This document shows, piece after piece, positions 13,770 to 22,415 of a stretch of 53,551 bases of DNA; positions within the stretch are counted from its first letter, which is position 1; the number at the start of each line of letters is the position of its first letter. The DNA comes from Klenkia terrae. GTDB taxonomy: Bacteria > Actinomycetota > Actinomycetes > Mycobacteriales > Geodermatophilaceae. Where the stretch lies: assembly GCF_900491935.1 (NCBI RefSeq), contig NZ_UEXK01000004.1:3032292-3085842 (forward strand), read 5' to 3'. The notes beneath the pieces are model-generated. The model was not told where the DNA came from, did not search any database, and was given only the letters and a program-made list of their open reading frames with translations. A program made the position numbers and the translations under genes.

Positions 13770-15050
13770 TCAGACCCAGTCGGTGCGGCGCAGCGGGGGC
13801 TGCTCGCCGCCGGGCTTGACGGCCAGCACCTGGTCCACGCCCATCGCGCCGGCCTCGAAGGCCAGCGCGCAGGCGGCCATGTACAGCCGCCAGACCCGGG
13901 CACGGCCCTCGGTGCTAGCAGCCACCGCGTCGTCCCAGTGCTCCTCGAGCAGGCGCACCCACGCCCGCAGGGTGAGCGCGTAGTGCCGGCGCAGCGCCTC
14001 GACGTCGACGACCTCGAGGCCGCCGGTCTCGATGGCGCCGACCATCTCGCCCAGGCCGAGCAGCTCGCCGTCGGGGAAGACGTAGCGGGCGATGAAGGTG
14101 TCCTCGCTCCAGCTGGCCTCCCCGGCGTTCCAGGCGATGGCGTGGTTGAGCAGCCGGCCGCCGGGGCGCAGCAGCCCGGCGAGCTGGTCGACGTAGGTGC
14201 CCAGCCGGGCCCGGCCGACGTGCTCGGCCATGCCGATCGAGCTGATCGCGTCGAAGGGGCCGTCGTCGATCTCCCGGTAGTCCTGCACCCGGATGTCGAC
14301 CTTGTCGGTCAGCCCGGCCTCGGCCACCCGCTTGCGGGCCAGCGTGGCCTGCTCGTCGGAGATGGTGATGCCCACGACGGTCGCGCCGTACCGGCCGGCG
14401 GCGTGGATGGCCATCGAGCCCCAGCCGCAGCCCACGTCGAGCAGCCGGGAGCCCTCGGTGAGGCCCAGCTTGCGGCAGACCAGGTCGAGCTTGGCCTCCT
14501 GCGCTGCGTCCAGGCCCACCTCGGGGGTGTCCCAGACCGCGCAGCTGTAGACCATCGACGGACCGAGCACGAGCTCGTAGAAGTCGTTGCCCACGTCGTA
14601 GTGGTGGGCGATGGCGGCGGCGTCCCGGCGGCGGGAGTGCCGCAGGCCGTGCCGGCCCAGGTCGGCCTCCTCGGCCGGCGGCGCGGGGTCGGTGCCCAGC
14701 CCGCCCAGGCCCGCGACCGTGCGCAGCAGGGCCACCCGCTCGGCGGCGGTCACCGGGCGCATCTGGCCGGTCTCGGACAGCCGTCCCACCGAGCTCAGCG
14801 CGGCGAAGGTGTCGAAGATGTCGTCCTCGACGTCGATGTCGCCGGCGACGTACGCGCGCCCCAGCCCGAGCTGCCCCGGCGACCACAGCAGGCGGCGCAG
14901 CGCCCGCCTGTTCCGGACGGCGAGCACCGGTGCGCCCGCAGGACCGGCCACCGACCCGTCCCACCCGCGCAGCCGCACCGGCATCTGCGTGCTCCCCAGG
15001 ACGGTGCCCAGCACCGTCGCCAACCGGTCCGCGACCGTTCCTCGACCCAT
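13770..15050 (-). CDS. Cyclopropane-fatty-acyl-phospholipid synthase family protein
   Basis: 426 residues. Contains the CFA landmark YDVGNDFYELVLGPSMVYSC, SAM-binding motif LLDVGCGWGS near residues 203-212, TISDEQATLARKR, and the IGMAEHVGRARL and RYVFPDGEL segments of the family. These enzymes transfer a methylene or methyl group from SAM to the double bond of membrane acyl chains. ATG at 15050 fits the family N-terminus (MGRGTVADRLATVLG); a longer open frame upstream is non-homologous. It sits between XPB and the XPB-associated gene on the same strand and has its own promoter region with an inverted repeat, so it probably is not part of the repair pathway. Confidence 0.92.
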   Translation of the reverse strand: MGRGTVADRLATVLGTVLGSTQMPVRLRGWDGSVAGPAGAPVLAVRNRRALRRLLWSPGQLGLGRAYVAGDIDVEDDIFDTFAALSSVGRLSETGQMRPVTAAERVALLRTVAGLGGLGTDPAPPAEEADLGRHGLRHSRRRDAAAIAHHYDVGNDFYELVLGPSMVYSCAVWDTPEVGLDAAQEAKLDLVCRKLGLTEGSRLLDVGCGWGSMAIHAAGRYGATVVGITISDEQATLARKRVAEAGLTDKVDIRVQDYREIDDGPFDAISSIGMAEHVGRARLGTYVDQLAGLLRPGGRLLNHAIAWNAGEASWSEDTFIARYVFPDGELLGLGEMVGAIETGGLEVVDVEALRRHYALTLRAWVRLLEEHWDDAVAASTEGRARVWRLYMAACALAFEAGAMGVDQVLAVKPGGEQPPLRRTDWV

Positions 15051-15069
15051 CCGACACCATCCGTGCAAC

Positions 15070-15088
15070 TCGTTGCCTGTACCAACGA
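15070..15088. promoter_or_regulatory. Inverted repeat upstream of the cyclopropane synthase gene
   Basis: TCGTTG and CAACGA flank 7 bases (CCTGTAC), 20-38 bases before the ATG. It is a TetR-sized candidate operator. The rest of the 103-base gap up to 15153 shows nothing else. Confidence 0.3.
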
Positions 15089-15153
15089 ACGGGACAAGTC
15101 GATCACCTAACCGTGCATTCCGCCCGGGTATGCGCGGGGATCCGGGGGAGGGG

Positions 15154-17385
15154 TCAGCCCCGGTCGACGAGGTCCACGGAGGTGATCCGGTGGACGGCGA
15201 ACGTGCGCTCCTCGCCGCGGCCCTCGTCGAAGCCGGACAGGAACCCACCGCCCAGGGTGAGCGGCTGGACGGTGCGCCGGCTGCCGGAGCCCTGGGCGTC
15301 CACGTAGCCCAGCCAGACCGGCAGCTGCTCGCGCACCGCCCGGGACAGCAGCTCCAGCGTGCTCGCCGTCGTCACCCCCGGGATCTGGCGGGCGGGATCG
15401 GTCCGGCGGGCGGCCAGCGCGGCGTCCCCGGCCCGGATCTCCCGGACGGTCGCCTCGACCTCCTCGGCCCGCAGCGGCCGCGGTCCCGCGGCGGGTCGGC
15501 CGCCCGGCCGCGCGGTCGCCCGGGGCCGTCCCGGCGGACGGGTGAGGACGGCGCCGCCCGCGGACTCCCCGGCGGGGGCGTAGCCCGCCGTGCGCAGGAC
15601 GGCGAGCACCTCGTCGGCCGGCAACCCGCTGACCAGCACACCCGGGGCCAGCCGGCGCAGCTCGGCGGGGGCCGACCGCTTGTCCGACAGCACCTGGGAG
15701 AGCAGGCCGTGGTCGTCGCTGCGCACGTAGCTCTCGATCGCCCCGACCCGCAGCCGGCCGTGCTGGCGGGCGACGTCGTCGACCAGGTAGTCCAGCGCCT
15801 GGGGCACCGGGGTGCGGGAGGCGCGGGCGAAGAAGTCGTGCAGCTCGGACGCCGACCAACCCGAGTCCAGCGCCCGCCGGATGCTGCCCTCGTCCACCCG
15901 GAACACCGTGGCCCCGCCCGAGGACTCCACGTCGGCGACGGTGGCCAGCGTGCGGGCCAGCTCGGGGACCAGCGGGCCCGGGGCGACCAGGGACAGGTCG
16001 GGCTGGGCCAGCACGTGGTCGACCGGTTCGGGCAGCAGCCCGCGCATGCCGTCGGCCGCGCCCTCCTCGCCGGCGGCCAGCAGCCCGCGCCCGCCCGACG
16101 ACAGCCGGCCGGCCACGACCACCCCGAGGCGCTCGGCCTCCTCGACCAGGGCCGGCACCAGCGTGTACCGGTCGCCGCGGCGCGGGCTCTGCCAGCGCAG
16201 CAGGTCCAGCAGGTCGTCGGTGGCCAGGCCCTCCCCGGCCGGCAGCTCGCCCAGGGTGGCCAGCACCGCCCGGCGCACCGCCGGCACGGTGTGCCGGACG
16301 ACGTCGGGGGACAGCACGTTCACCGCCTTGCCGGCCGGGTCGCGCTGGCCGACGAGCGCGATGACCCGCAGGGAGTCCAGCCAGCCGGCGGCCAGCAGCG
16401 CCCACCGCTCGGGCAGGGGCTGCTCGCGCCAGGTGTCGTAGCCGCGGCTGGGCAGCCACTCGTCGCGGTGCGGCCCGCCGAGGTCGAGCAGGCCGGCGGC
16501 GTGCGCGACCTCGATGTGGAAGGCGGCCTGGCGCTCGTCGACGCCGAGCGCCTTGGCCAGCCGCTTCTGGTCACGGATGGCCATGCCGCCGCTGCGCAGC
16601 AGGCCCGCCGGGTCCTCCTCGACGGCGGCGAGCAGCTCGCCGACCCGGCCGACGACCTCCAGCGCCGCCCCGGCCGCGCGCCGGTCGGTGACCTCGGGGT
16701 CGCGGTGGGTCGTGGTGGGCTCGGGGCGGGTGCGGGTCGGTCCGTAGGGCCGGTCGCCGCGCAGCGCCAGGCCGTACTGCCGGGGCAGCTCCACGGTGGC
16801 GGCGTCGACCCGGGTGAGCAGGCCACGGCGCAGCAGCCGCCGCGCGGGGGACTCGTCGGCGGCGTCGGCCCGGGTGGAGTGGTCGACGGGCAGCCGGCCC
16901 AGCGGGTTGTCCTGCGCCAGCGCCTCCAGCACCGTGCGCTCCTCGTCGTCCACCGTGGCGAGGTCGCCCTCGACGTCGGCCGGCGGCGGGGTGCGCGGGC
17001 GGCCCAGCCCGGCGGGGAACCGGACGGCGCGGCGCACCGGCTCGGGGGCGTGCACGACGTCGTCGCCCCAGAGCAGGGCGCGGGCGGTCAGCAGCTCCAG
17101 GGCCGCCTCCACCGGGGCGTCGGGCAGCGCGGCGGCCAGGTCGGCCCGGCTCATGCCGTCGGTCGGGGACAGCAGGACGGCGTCGAGCACCTGCAGGGTG
17201 CCGGCGTCGAGCTCGTCGAGCGCCCGGTCCACCGAGACCGGGACGGCCAGGCGGGTGGCCAGACCCACGACGTCCGAGGGAGCCGGGCGGGCGACGTCGG
17301 GGCGCAGCGCCAGCAGCGCACCCAGCTGCTCGTCGGAGCGGGTGCGCAGCCACGCGGCCAGCGTGGCGGGAGGGTCGGTGGCCAT
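15154..17385 (-). CDS. XPB helicase-associated protein (Rv0862c-like)
   Basis: 743 residues. It lacks Walker motifs. The first 200 residues are helical (LAAWLRTRSDEQLGALLALRP ...), the typical opening of actinobacterial helicase-associated-domain proteins. The middle has winged-helix-like segments and a region with the XPB/Ssl2 N-terminal-domain pattern (HVLAQPDLSLVAPGPLVPEL, VFRVDEGSIRRALDSGWSA). The last 60 residues resemble a WYL-like domain (WLGYVDAQGSGSRRTVQPL ... EERTFAVHRITSV). In other actinomycetes it is adjacent to XPB and may be its partner (inference). ATG 17385 is supported by TAGCGT 7 bases upstream; the frame stays open further upstream without homology. Confidence 0.82.
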   Translation of the reverse strand: MATDPPATLAAWLRTRSDEQLGALLALRPDVARPAPSDVVGLATRLAVPVSVDRALDELDAGTLQVLDAVLLSPTDGMSRADLAAALPDAPVEAALELLTARALLWGDDVVHAPEPVRRAVRFPAGLGRPRTPPPADVEGDLATVDDEERTVLEALAQDNPLGRLPVDHSTRADAADESPARRLLRRGLLTRVDAATVELPRQYGLALRGDRPYGPTRTRPEPTTTHRDPEVTDRRAAGAALEVVGRVGELLAAVEEDPAGLLRSGGMAIRDQKRLAKALGVDERQAAFHIEVAHAAGLLDLGGPHRDEWLPSRGYDTWREQPLPERWALLAAGWLDSLRVIALVGQRDPAGKAVNVLSPDVVRHTVPAVRRAVLATLGELPAGEGLATDDLLDLLRWQSPRRGDRYTLVPALVEEAERLGVVVAGRLSSGGRGLLAAGEEGAADGMRGLLPEPVDHVLAQPDLSLVAPGPLVPELARTLATVADVESSGGATVFRVDEGSIRRALDSGWSASELHDFFARASRTPVPQALDYLVDDVARQHGRLRVGAIESYVRSDDHGLLSQVLSDKRSAPAELRRLAPGVLVSGLPADEVLAVLRTAGYAPAGESAGGAVLTRPPGRPRATARPGGRPAAGPRPLRAEEVEATVREIRAGDAALAARRTDPARQIPGVTTASTLELLSRAVREQLPVWLGYVDAQGSGSRRTVQPLTLGGGFLSGFDEGRGEERTFAVHRITSVDLVDRG

Positions 17386-17392
17386 CTCATCC

Positions 17393-17398
17393 ACGCTA
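17393..17398 (-). promoter_or_regulatory. Leaderless -10 (TAGCGT) for the XPB-associated gene
   Basis: TAGCGT on the minus strand, 7 bases before ATG 17385. It is back to back with the -10 at 17416-17421. Confidence 0.5.
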
Positions 17399-17415
17399 CG
17401 TCGCGGCGCGGGTGG

Positions 17416-17421
17416 CAGCAT
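17416..17421 (+). promoter_or_regulatory. Leaderless -10 (CAGCAT) for the membrane protein gene
   Basis: CAGCAT, 6 bases before GTG 17428. Confidence 0.4.
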
Positions 17422-17427
17422 CGGCGC

Positions 17428-17928
17428 GTGCCCGGCGCCCTGGACGACCCGACCACCCGCACCGACCTCGCGGCCACCCGTGCGGGGGCGCTGCGCTGGC
17501 TGGGCGGCGGGGTGATCGCGCTCGTGCTCGCCGTCCTGCTGGGGGTGGCCACCGTGCAGACGGTGTCCTCGGGCGGCCAGCGGCTGCCCTTCGCCGGGCT
17601 CGCGGTGGTGGCGCTGGTGCTGCTCGGCCTGGCCGCGCTGGTGGCCGGCGCCGGGTCGCTGCTGCGGGTCAGCGCCTGGACCCGCGGCCTGGCCGGCACC
17701 CCGTGGCGGACCGGTCGGCTGCGGATCGCCGGGCCCGCCGTCCTGCGGGTGGAGCCCGACGACGGCGGCGAGGACGTCGACCTGCGGCTGCTGTCGACCG
17801 CGCCCTGGCGCACCCGGGCGGTGCAGCGCCTGGACGCCCACGAGGTCCGGTTCGCCGCGGTGGGGGAGGGCCGCTGGGTGCTCACCGCCGACGGCCTCGG
17901 CACCCTCTACGGCGCCCGGACGCCGTGA
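17428..17928 (+). CDS. Two-helix membrane protein of unknown function
   Basis: 166 residues. Two adjacent membrane helices (VIALVLAVLLGVATVQTV at about 30-47 and FAGLAVVALVLLGLAALVAGAG at about 55-76) form a hairpin; the C-terminal 90 residues are soluble and beta-rich (TGRLRIAGPAVLRVEPDDGG ... GRWVLTADGLGTLYG), probably cytoplasmic. No recognised family. It is divergent from the XPB-associated gene over a 42-base gap, with -10-like hexamers for both. Confidence 0.65.
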   Translation: MPGALDDPTTRTDLAATRAGALRWLGGGVIALVLAVLLGVATVQTVSSGGQRLPFAGLAVVALVLLGLAALVAGAGSLLRVSAWTRGLAGTPWRTGRLRIAGPAVLRVEPDDGGEDVDLRLLSTAPWRTRAVQRLDAHEVRFAAVGEGRWVLTADGLGTLYGARTP

Positions 17929-17937
17929 CCGGCTGGG

Positions 17938-18579
17938 TCAGCCGCGGACCAGGCGGTCGCGGAGCACGGGCACTCCGTCCCCGGCCAGGTCGGCCAGGGC
18001 CACCGGACGGCCGCTGACCGCCAGCGCGAGCGCCTCGGCAGGGCCGGTGACGTCGGCCCCGGCGCCCCAGGACCAGCCGTCGTCGGCGACCAGGTGGAGA
18101 CCGGCGAGGCGGCCACGGGCCACGAACCCGGCCCGCACCGCGCGCGGCGTCACCAGGAAGTCCAGCGCCCGCACCCAGTCGTCGTAGGGCGGCGTGCTGG
18201 GCATGTCGAGCGGCAGGGCGATGTCGCGCAGGTGGATGCAGGAGTCGGTGAAGGGGCCCAGCGGGCCGATCCCGGGCGGGGAGACGACGTCCCCGCTGTG
18301 CTCCCGCAGGATGCTGACGAGCTCGGCGGTCGGCCGGTCACCGAACGCGCGGGCCACGCGGAACGAGGTCCGCGATGCCCGGCCGCGGTCGCGCACCACC
18401 TCGAGGAGGAAGCGCGGGAACGACAGCTCGAGGGCCATTGCGAGGTGCCCCAGCACGTCCCGGCACCGCCACCCCGCGCACAGGCTGGGCGTGTCGAGCT
18501 CGGCGTCGGTCAGCCCGGCGCAGAGGTCCGCCAGGGAGGTCCGGTTGGCCGCGGTCCGGGACTGCACGTCGTCGGTCAC
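17938..18579 (-). CDS. Maleylpyruvate isomerase-family mycothiol-dependent enzyme
   Basis: 213 residues. The DinB/MDMPI four-helix fold is marked by LADLCAGLTDAELDTPSLC, GWRCRDVLGHLA (metal His) and CIHLRDIALPLDMPSTP, with C-terminal GLHLVADDGWSWG and a GRPVALADL tail as in the SCP2-like part of the family. The founding member isomerises maleylpyruvate using mycothiol and a divalent metal; most relatives have unknown thiol-transferase roles. Start GTG 18579 has CATCGT 6 bases upstream. The MFS gene upstream on the same strand ends 42 bases before it. Confidence 0.75.
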   Translation of the reverse strand: MTDDVQSRTAANRTSLADLCAGLTDAELDTPSLCAGWRCRDVLGHLAMALELSFPRFLLEVVRDRGRASRTSFRVARAFGDRPTAELVSILREHSGDVVSPPGIGPLGPFTDSCIHLRDIALPLDMPSTPPYDDWVRALDFLVTPRAVRAGFVARGRLAGLHLVADDGWSWGAGADVTGPAEALALAVSGRPVALADLAGDGVPVLRDRLVRG

Positions 18580-18585
18580 CCGGCG

Positions 18586-18591
18586 ACGATG
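18586..18591 (-). promoter_or_regulatory. Leaderless -10 (CATCGT) for the MDMPI gene
   Basis: CATCGT on the minus strand, 6 bases before GTG 18579, in the gap after the upstream MFS gene. Confidence 0.35.
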
Positions 18592-18621
18592 GCGCGCCGG
18601 TCCGGTCCGCCGCAAGCGGCC

Positions 18622-19854
18622 TCAGGCCGGGGGCGCCTCGTCGGCGTGCGCCACGTGCCGCAGCTGACCCCAGATCAGCACCACGAACAGCGCCGAGCCG
18701 GCGAAGGCGAACCAGAACGGCCCGGTCACCCCGAACCGCTGGGCCACCAGCCCGCCGATGCCGGCGCCGATCACCAGCCCGCCGAAGGTGCCGACCAGGT
18801 TGACGCTGCCCACCCGGCCCTGCAGGTGCCGGGGGACGGCGCGCTGCCGGACGGTCACCGACGTGGTGCCCCAGACGAAGGCGTGCGCGCCGAACACCAC
18901 GAACACCGGCATGGCCACCCACGGGCTGGTGGTCAGCGCGAGCGCCAGGTGGGTCAGGGTCTCCACGACCAGGCCGACCCGCAGCAGGTTGCCCAGGCTG
19001 ACCCGCGCGGTGATCCAGCCGTAGGCGGCGATGCCGAGGATGCCGCCGACCGCCTGCGCGGTGGTGACCAGCCCGAAGCCGATCTCGCCCAGGCCCAGGC
19101 GCTGCGTGGCGTAGAGGACGAGCACCGACCAGGCGGCGCCGAAGGTCAGGTTGAAGCTGAAGATGGTGAGCACGAGCGTGCGGACGGCGGGGTGGTGCCG
19201 CACCCAGCGGAAGCCCTCCACGATCTCGGTGTGCACCGGGCCCCGCTCGGTCCGCTCGGCCGGGGGCAGCACGATGCGGGAGACCAGCACGGCGCCCAGC
19301 GCGACCAGGACGGCCACCGCGCCGAAGGCCCACGCCGCGCCGACGGTGAACAGCGCCGCGCCCAGCGGTGGTCCGGCGAGCTGGTTGACCGTGATGAAGC
19401 CGGTCATCATCCGGGCGTTGCCCACGGCCAGGTCGTCGCGGTGGACCAGCGTGGGCAGCAGGGTCTGCGAGCTGTTGTCGGCGAACACCTCCGCCGTCCC
19501 CAGCACGAACAGCGCGACCAGCACCCCGGCGATCGTCACCAGGTCGGTGGCCACCGCCAGGGTGAGCACGACCAGGACGGCGGCGCGGAGCAGGTCGACC
19601 AGCACCACCAGCAGGCGCCGGTCGACCCGGTCGGTCACCGCCCCGGCGAGCAGCCCGAACAGCAGCGGCGGGAGCCACTGCACCCCGGCGGCCAGCGAGA
19701 CCAGGAACGGGTCGCGGGTGAGCGAGGCGACCAGCAGCGGCCCGGCGGCCAGCGCGATCCCGTCGCCCAGGTTCGACGTCCAGGAGGAGGCCAGCAGCCA
19801 GCGAAAGCCCAGACCCAGGCGGGACGGCGCGACGACCTCGCTGATCCGGCTCAC
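18622..19854 (-). CDS. MFS exporter (EntS/MFS_3-like)
   Basis: 410 residues, about 12 membrane segments. The opening FRWLLASSWTSNLGDGIALAAGPLL and loop GAVTDRVDRRLLV are typical of the MFS_3 group with EntS, which export siderophores, macrolides and other drugs. The second half carries RQRAVPRHLQGRVGSVNLV. Substrate not determinable. GTG start at 19854; TAGGGT lies 9 bases upstream, a looser match to the leaderless pattern seen elsewhere. The 212-base gap to the next gene on the other strand (19855-20066) holds no feature I can support beyond promoters. Confidence 0.82.
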   Translation of the reverse strand: MSRISEVVAPSRLGLGFRWLLASSWTSNLGDGIALAAGPLLVASLTRDPFLVSLAAGVQWLPPLLFGLLAGAVTDRVDRRLLVVLVDLLRAAVLVVLTLAVATDLVTIAGVLVALFVLGTAEVFADNSSQTLLPTLVHRDDLAVGNARMMTGFITVNQLAGPPLGAALFTVGAAWAFGAVAVLVALGAVLVSRIVLPPAERTERGPVHTEIVEGFRWVRHHPAVRTLVLTIFSFNLTFGAAWSVLVLYATQRLGLGEIGFGLVTTAQAVGGILGIAAYGWITARVSLGNLLRVGLVVETLTHLALALTTSPWVAMPVFVVFGAHAFVWGTTSVTVRQRAVPRHLQGRVGSVNLVGTFGGLVIGAGIGGLVAQRFGVTGPFWFAFAGSALFVVLIWGQLRHVAHADEAPPA

Positions 19855-20066
19855 GGGGAACCGACCCTAGGCGGCCATCCCGCGGCTGTCGCCGGGGTCC
19901 GCCCACGGCCGCGCCTCGGGACCTGACGAGCCCCGCCGGGACCCCGCTCGTTGCGTCCCCGCTGCACCAGGGGTGGCGTGGGGTGTCGCCGGTGGGGTGG
20001 GATGCACGGGAAGATGTCCCTCGAGCAGCCCGCAGGCACGAGCGGGCCCGAGCACCGGAGGCGACC

Positions 20067-20294
20067 GTGGCCAAGAAGAACAGCAAGAACGCGCACCTCG
20101 TCGAGCCCACCTGGGGCCAGTCCGAGGACGGCGGCCCGCCGCTGACCGAGCTCGTCAGCGAGATGACCGGCTCGCTGTCGCCCTTCGGCGAGGACCACTC
20201 GTTCCCGCTCCCGCCCGAGCGGCTGCGCTACGCCCACCCGACCGACAAGCCCAACCGGGCCGGCGTCCAGCTGCGTCCGGGCGAGCGGGCATGA
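20067..20294 (+). CDS. 75-residue hydrophilic protein coupled to the acyl-CoA ligase
   Basis: Starts (M)[17 protein letters not shown] and ends [18 protein letters not shown]; no membrane segment or known domain. A CCGGAGG Shine-Dalgarno sequence at 20055-20061 decides the GTG start at 20067. Its TGA overlaps the ATG of the acyl-CoA ligase (ATGA), so the two are translated together. Function unknown; coupling suggests an accessory or regulatory partner of the ligase, which is inference. Confidence 0.7.
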   Translation: MAKKNSKNAHLVEPTWGQSEDGGPPLTELVSEMTGSLSPFGEDHSFPLPPERLRYAHPTDKPNRAGVQLRPGERA

Positions 20295-21937
20295 CCGCGC
20301 CCGCGCTGCCCTCCTACACCAGCGGGACGTCGACGGTCCCCCTGCTGGGCGACACCATCGGCGCCAACCTGGACCGGACGGCAGCGCGGGTCGGTGACCA
20401 CGAGGCCCTCGTCGAGTGCGCCACCGGTCGCCGGTGGACCTATCCGCAGCTGGTCGACGACGTCGACGCCTTCGCTCTGGGCCTGCACGCCCTGGGCATC
20501 GAGAAGGGCGAGCGGGTCGGCATCTGGGCGCCCAACTGCGCCGAGTGGGTCTTCGTGCAGTACGGCACCGCCAAGCTGGGCGTCGTCCTGGTCAACATCA
20601 ACCCGGCCTACCGCACGCACGAGCTGTCCTACGTGCTCAAGCAGGCCGGCATCTCCGTGCTGGTCGCGGCACCGGCGTTCAAGACCAGCGACTACCGGGC
20701 GATGGTCGCCGAGGTCGGCGGCGACTGCCCGGACCTCCGCGAGGTGCTCTTCCTCGGCGACCCGGCCTGGGACCGCCTGATGGACACCGGGCGGGCCGCC
20801 GACCGCGCGCTGCTGGCCGAGCGCGAGACGCAGCTGTCCGCCGACGACCCGGTCAACATCCAGTACACGTCGGGGACGACGGGCTTCCCCAAGGGCGCCA
20901 CGCTCACCCACCACAACCTGCTCAACAACGGGTTCTTCGTGGGCGAGGGCTGCAGCTACACCGAGGCCGACCGGGTGTGCATCCCGGTGCCGTACTACCA
21001 CTGCTTCGGCATGGGCATGGGCAACCTGGGCTGCACCTCGCACGGGTCCACCATGGTCATCCCGGCGCCCGGGTTCGACCCCGCGCTGACCCTGCAGGCG
21101 GTGCAGGACGAGAAGTGCACGTCGCTGTACGGCGTCCCCACGATGTTCATCGCCGAGCTCGCGCTGCCCGACTTCGCCTCCTACGACCTGTCCAGCCTGC
21201 GCACCGGGATCATGGCCGGCTCGCCGTGCCCGGTCGAGGTGATGAAGCGGGTGGTCGACGAGATGGGCATGGCCGAGGTGACGATCTGCTACGGCATGAC
21301 CGAGACCTCCCCGGTGTCCACCCAGACCGGCGCGGACGACGACCTGGACCGCCGCACCTCCACCGTCGGGCGCACCCACCCGCACCTGGAGAGCAAGGTC
21401 GTGGACCCCGAGACCGGCCTGACCGTGCCCCGCGCCACCACCGGCGAGCTGTGCACCCGCGGCTACTCGGTGATGCTCGGCTACTGGGACGAGCCGCAGA
21501 AGACCGCCGACGTGCTCGACCCCGCCCGCTGGATGCACACCGGCGACCTCGCGGTCATGGACGCCGAGGGCTACCTCAACATCGTCGGCCGGATCAAGGA
21601 CATGGTGATCCGCGGCGGGGAGAACGTGTACCCCCGCGAGATCGAGGAGTTCCTCTACTCCCACCCCGACATCGCCGACGTGCAGGTCATCGGCGTCCCG
21701 GACCAGAAGTACGGCGAGGAGCTGATGGCCTGGGTGCAGCTGCGGCCCGGCGCGGAGGAGATGACCGCGGCGACGCTCAAGGAGTTCTGCACCGGCAAGC
21801 TGGCGCACTTCAAGGTGCCCCGCTACGTCAAGGTCGTCGAGAGCTTCCCGATGACCGTGACCGGCAAGGTGCGCAAGGTGGAGATGCGCCAGGTCTCCAG
21901 CGCCGAGCTGGGCCTCAGCGAGGTCACGACCGCCTGA
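20291..21937 (+). CDS. AMP-binding fatty-acyl-CoA synthetase
   Basis: 548 residues. Activates a carboxylic acid to an acyl-adenylate and then its CoA thioester. Adenylation motifs: [18 protein letters not shown] (P-loop) near residue 193, [59 protein letters not shown], and the C-terminal catalytic Lys within [12 protein letters not shown]. Length and motifs match the FadD-type synthetases for medium or long chains; chain length cannot be told. ATGA overlap with the upstream small gene. It ends 6 bases before the convergent small membrane protein gene. Confidence 0.92.
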   Translation: MTAPALPSYTSGTSTVPLLGDTIGANLDRTAARVGDHEALVECATGRRWTYPQLVDDVDAFALGLHALGIEKGERVGIWAPNCAEWVFVQYGTAKLGVVLVNINPAYRTHELSYVLKQAGISVLVAAPAFKTSDYRAMVAEVGGDCPDLREVLFLGDPAWDRLMDTGRAADRALLAERETQLSADDPVNIQYTSGTTGFPKGATLTHHNLLNNGFFVGEGCSYTEADRVCIPVPYYHCFGMGMGNLGCTSHGSTMVIPAPGFDPALTLQAVQDEKCTSLYGVPTMFIAELALPDFASYDLSSLRTGIMAGSPCPVEVMKRVVDEMGMAEVTICYGMTETSPVSTQTGADDDLDRRTSTVGRTHPHLESKVVDPETGLTVPRATTGELCTRGYSVMLGYWDEPQKTADVLDPARWMHTGDLAVMDAEGYLNIVGRIKDMVIRGGENVYPREIEEFLYSHPDIADVQVIGVPDQKYGEELMAWVQLRPGAEEMTAATLKEFCTGKLAHFKVPRYVKVVESFPMTVTGKVRKVEMRQVSSAELGLSEVTTA

Positions 21938-21943
21938 GGCGCC

Positions 21944-22261
21944 TCAGGCCTTCGCGCGGGGGGCCAGGCGGGTGACCGCCTTGGACAGCAGGTTCCCGCC
22001 GACGACCCAGACGATCGCCGCGATGAGTGCGTTCACCGTCGCGGCGATCTTCGGGTCGTCGGGGGTGAACAGGTCCCGGGTGAAGCCGCCGAGGTCGTCG
22101 CGCACCCCGGCGGTGAACTGCACGATCGGGTTGTCCGGGTTGGCCTCGAAGAGCACGAACACCGCGTAGAGCACGATCAGCCCGCCGACCACCGAGGTGA
22201 TCAACCGGATCGCCGCGGCGAGGGACGTGACGACGCGGGACGCAGCGGTGCGGGCAGCCAT
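21944..22261 (-). CDS. Small membrane protein, unknown
   Basis: 105 residues with two membrane helices (LITSVVGGLIVLYAVFVLFE at about 20-39 and VNALIAAIVWVVGGNLLSKAV near the C-terminus) joined by a 40-residue acidic loop (FEANPDNPIVQFTAGVRDDL). It resembles small actinobacterial membrane proteins of unknown role. ATG 22261 has GATGCT 6 bases upstream. It is divergent from the cold-shock gene. Confidence 0.65.
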   Translation of the reverse strand: MAARTAASRVVTSLAAAIRLITSVVGGLIVLYAVFVLFEANPDNPIVQFTAGVRDDLGGFTRDLFTPDDPKIAATVNALIAAIVWVVGGNLLSKAVTRLAPRAKA

Positions 22262-22267
22262 GGGGGC

Positions 22268-22273
22268 AGCATC
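22268..22273 (-). promoter_or_regulatory. Leaderless -10 (GATGCT) for the small membrane protein gene
   Basis: GATGCT on the minus strand, 6 bases before ATG 22261. Confidence 0.35.
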
Positions 22274-22349
22274 CCATCCGCCCCGGAGCGGGGCTACCCG
22301 CCGGTAACGTCGTTGCGGGAACTCGGCGGACCGGAACCCGCCCGCGGAC

Positions 22350-22383
22350 TAGCCTGGGCCGCGGCGACCCGGGTGGGTCGCCG
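22350..22383 (+). promoter_or_regulatory. Promoter and 5' hairpin of the cold-shock gene
   Basis: TAGCCT at 22350-22355 is a likely -10. Six bases later, at the expected transcript start, begins a perfect 9-bp hairpin (22362-22370 with 22375-22383, loop GGGT). The leader then runs to the GAAGGA ribosome site. A hairpin at the very 5' end of a cold-shock mRNA could stabilise it or respond to temperature (inference). Confidence 0.45.
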
Positions 22384-22415
22384 TCCGTGCGTGATGCAGA
22401 ACGAAGGATCCCCTC

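Noticed and set aside
19855-20066. Riboswitch or RNA gene in the 212-base divergent gap
   Set aside because: Only short local inverted repeats (for example GGGA...TCCC) are visible and no known RNA motif is recognisable.
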